A DNA stretch of 6,547 nt, from NCBI GenBank assembly GCA_902783925.1, contig CACZSV010000075.1, positions 1-6,547 on the forward strand, written 5' to 3'. The notes beneath the pieces were generated by a model. It was not told the DNA's origin. It worked only from the letters and a program-made list of their open reading frames with translations, and ran no database searches. The number at the start of each line of letters is the position of its first letter. Position 1 is the stretch's first letter. Source of the stretch: an uncultured Coriobacteriaceae bacterium. GTDB taxonomy: Bacteria; Actinomycetota; Coriobacteriia; Coriobacteriales; QAMH01. The position numbers were made by a program, and so were the translations under genes. Shown one piece after another: positions 5,580 to 6,547 of this stretch.

Positions 5580-6422
5580 ATGAAGCGCATCGTCAGTATT
5601 CAGGATATCTCGTGCGTAGGAAAATGCTCGCTAACAGTTGCCCTCCCCATCATTTCTGCAATGGGCGTCGAGTGCGGCCTCGTGCCCACCGCCGTGCTCT
5701 CCGTACATACCGCCTTCGACAGCTTTACCTTTGACGACCTAACCGACCAGATCGAGCCCATCAGCAAAAGCTGGAAGGACAACGGCGTCAAATTCGATGC
5801 CATCTACACCGGCTACCTCGGATCGTTCGAGCAGCTCGAACTCGTCAGTCGCTTTTTCGACGATCACAAAGGCGACGACACCCTCATCTTCGTCGACCCG
5901 GCAATGGCTGACAACGGCGCGCTTTACAAGGGCTTTACGCCAGAGTTTGCACGCGCAATGGGCGCGGTCGTCTGCTCGAAGGCAGACATCATTGATCCGA
6001 ATATCACCGAGGCGGCCTTCATGCTCGGCGCGGAATACCGCGAAGAAGGCTCCTATGACGAAGGCTACGTGCGCGAGCTTTTGCAGGGTCTGCATGGGCT
6101 CGGCGCAAAGAAAGCCGTGCTCACCGGCGTGAGCCTTAAAGAAGGCGAATGCGGCGTCTACGGCCTCGACGGAGAGACCGGGGAGTATTTCTCGTACTTC
6201 AACGAGCTCGTCGATGCCCGATTCCACGGGACAGGAGACGTGTTTTCGTCAACGGCCGTCGGCGCTCTTCTGAACGGGCTTCCTCTCGAGCGCGCACTTG
6301 CCGTTGCCGCAGACTACACGGTCGCGAGCATTAAAACGACCATTGGGCACGCAGACCACAATTGGTACGGCGTGGATTTCGAGGCGGAAATTCCCTATCT
6401 GCTGAAGCTCATCGGCAAGTAG
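5580..6422 (+). CDS. pdxY: Pyridoxal/pyridoxamine kinase (PdxY-like)
   Basis: A 280-residue ribokinase-fold kinase of the PdxK/PdxY group, predicted to use ATP to phosphorylate pyridoxal, pyridoxamine or pyridoxine in the cytoplasm, feeding PLP salvage. Recognisable blocks in order: IVSIQDISCVGKCSLTVALP at the N-terminus (substrate site), VPTAVLSVHTAF, AIYTGYLGS, FVDPAMADNG, DIIDPNITEAAFMLG, VLTGVSLKEGECGV, and FHGTGDVFSSTAVGALLNG, where G217-T218-G219-D220 forms the anion hole with D220 as catalytic base. Length is normal for the family (about 280-290). ATG 5580 is preceded by AAAGGA (5565-5570) with 9-nt spacing; upstream codons in the same frame run through tRNA-Gly and are not coding. No convincing promoter was seen between the tRNA terminator and the gene, so partial readthrough is possible. 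The neighbours give no pathway context. Substrate preference cannot be told from sequence alone, and the gene symbol is tentative. Confidence 0.93.
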   Translation: MKRIVSIQDISCVGKCSLTVALPIISAMGVECGLVPTAVLSVHTAFDSFTFDDLTDQIEPISKSWKDNGVKFDAIYTGYLGSFEQLELVSRFFDDHKGDDTLIFVDPAMADNGALYKGFTPEFARAMGAVVCSKADIIDPNITEAAFMLGAEYREEGSYDEGYVRELLQGLHGLGAKKAVLTGVSLKEGECGVYGLDGETGEYFSYFNELVDARFHGTGDVFSSTAVGALLNGLPLERALAVAADYTVASIKTTIGHADHNWYGVDFEAEIPYLLKLIGK

Positions 6423-6426
6423 GAAC

Positions 6427-6547
6427 CATAAGATGCAGACGACCTCGGGCGGGCTAAAGCCCGCCCCTACGATGAGTTGGCGCTGTCAGCTTACTGCACT
6501 TTATGAATCGCGATGAACGTCATGCCGACTCACATAAGATGCAGGCG
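6427..6547. repeat. 15-bp direct repeat bounding a 106-bp unit at the right edge
   Basis: CATAAGATGCAGACG (6427-6441) recurs as CATAAGATGCAGGCG (6533-6547), 14 of 15 identical, 106 bp apart. The unit between them holds the REP-like palindrome and a perfect ATCGCGAT palindrome (6507-6514). The second copy is cut by the window end, so it is unclear whether this is a tandem array or a flanking duplication. Confidence 0.5.
6447..6470 (-). repeat. REP-like palindrome with adjacent GTAG
   Basis: GGGCGGGC (6447-6454) and GCCCGCCC (6459-6466) form a perfect 8-bp stem with a TAAA loop. On the minus strand GTAG (complement of 6467-6470) lies immediately 5' of the hairpin, the arrangement known for REP elements recognised by RAYT (TnpA-REP) tyrosine transposases. 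There is no T tract on either side, so it is not a classical intrinsic terminator, although it may protect or end the kinase mRNA, which stops at 6422. Confidence 0.5.

Noticed and set aside
5739..6227. A 162-codon minus-strand frame inside the kinase gene
   Set aside because: It is a shadow of the strongly supported kinase, with no ribosome binding site or recognisable domain.

Overview
The window looks like part of a moderately GC-rich chromosome from a Gram-positive gut-type bacterium. The best guess is a member of the class Coriobacteriia (Actinomycetota, for example a Collinsella/Olsenella relative). This rests on the mix of an InlB-repeat surface protein with a Coriobacteriia-style C-terminal beta domain, a PcsB/CwlO-like NlpC/P60 endopeptidase, a TTG-started TyrZ-type tyrosyl-tRNA synthetase, a pyridoxamine kinase of the form found in gut anaerobes, and tRNA genes with encoded CCA. 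The lineage is an inference from recalled protein families, not a database result.

Layout from left to right. (1) The 3' part of a large secreted or surface protein (+), cut by the left edge, with a DUF5648-like module, InlB-type repeats and a terminal beta-sandwich. (2) A stem-loop at the convergent junction. (3) A secreted NlpC/P60 peptidoglycan hydrolase (-). (4) A short divergent promoter region. (5) tyrS (+). (6) A structured non-coding stretch ending in a strong bidirectional terminator. (7) A small MarR-like winged-helix regulator (-) with an unusual Cys/His/Lys-rich C-terminal tail. (8) An AT-rich promoter and operator region. (9) tRNA-Pro(TGG) and tRNA-Gly(TCC) (+), separated by a clear inverted repeat. 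(10) A tRNA terminator and a pyridoxal/pyridoxamine kinase (+). (11) A REP-like palindrome flanked by a 15-bp direct repeat that runs into the right edge.

The genes do not form one pathway. Most are single-gene transcription units of housekeeping type (translation, cofactor salvage, wall remodelling), separated by terminators and promoters. The leftmost gene stands out by its arginine codon use: 14 of 22 Arg codons are AGA/AGG, against none of 18 in tyrS and none of 7 in the kinase. This suggests different ancestry or expression.

I see no defence system, CRISPR array, integrase or transposase. The least ordinary items are the putative metal- or polyanion-binding tail on the regulator, the GTAG-plus-hairpin REP-like element, the inverted repeat between the tRNAs, and the structured tail behind tyrS.
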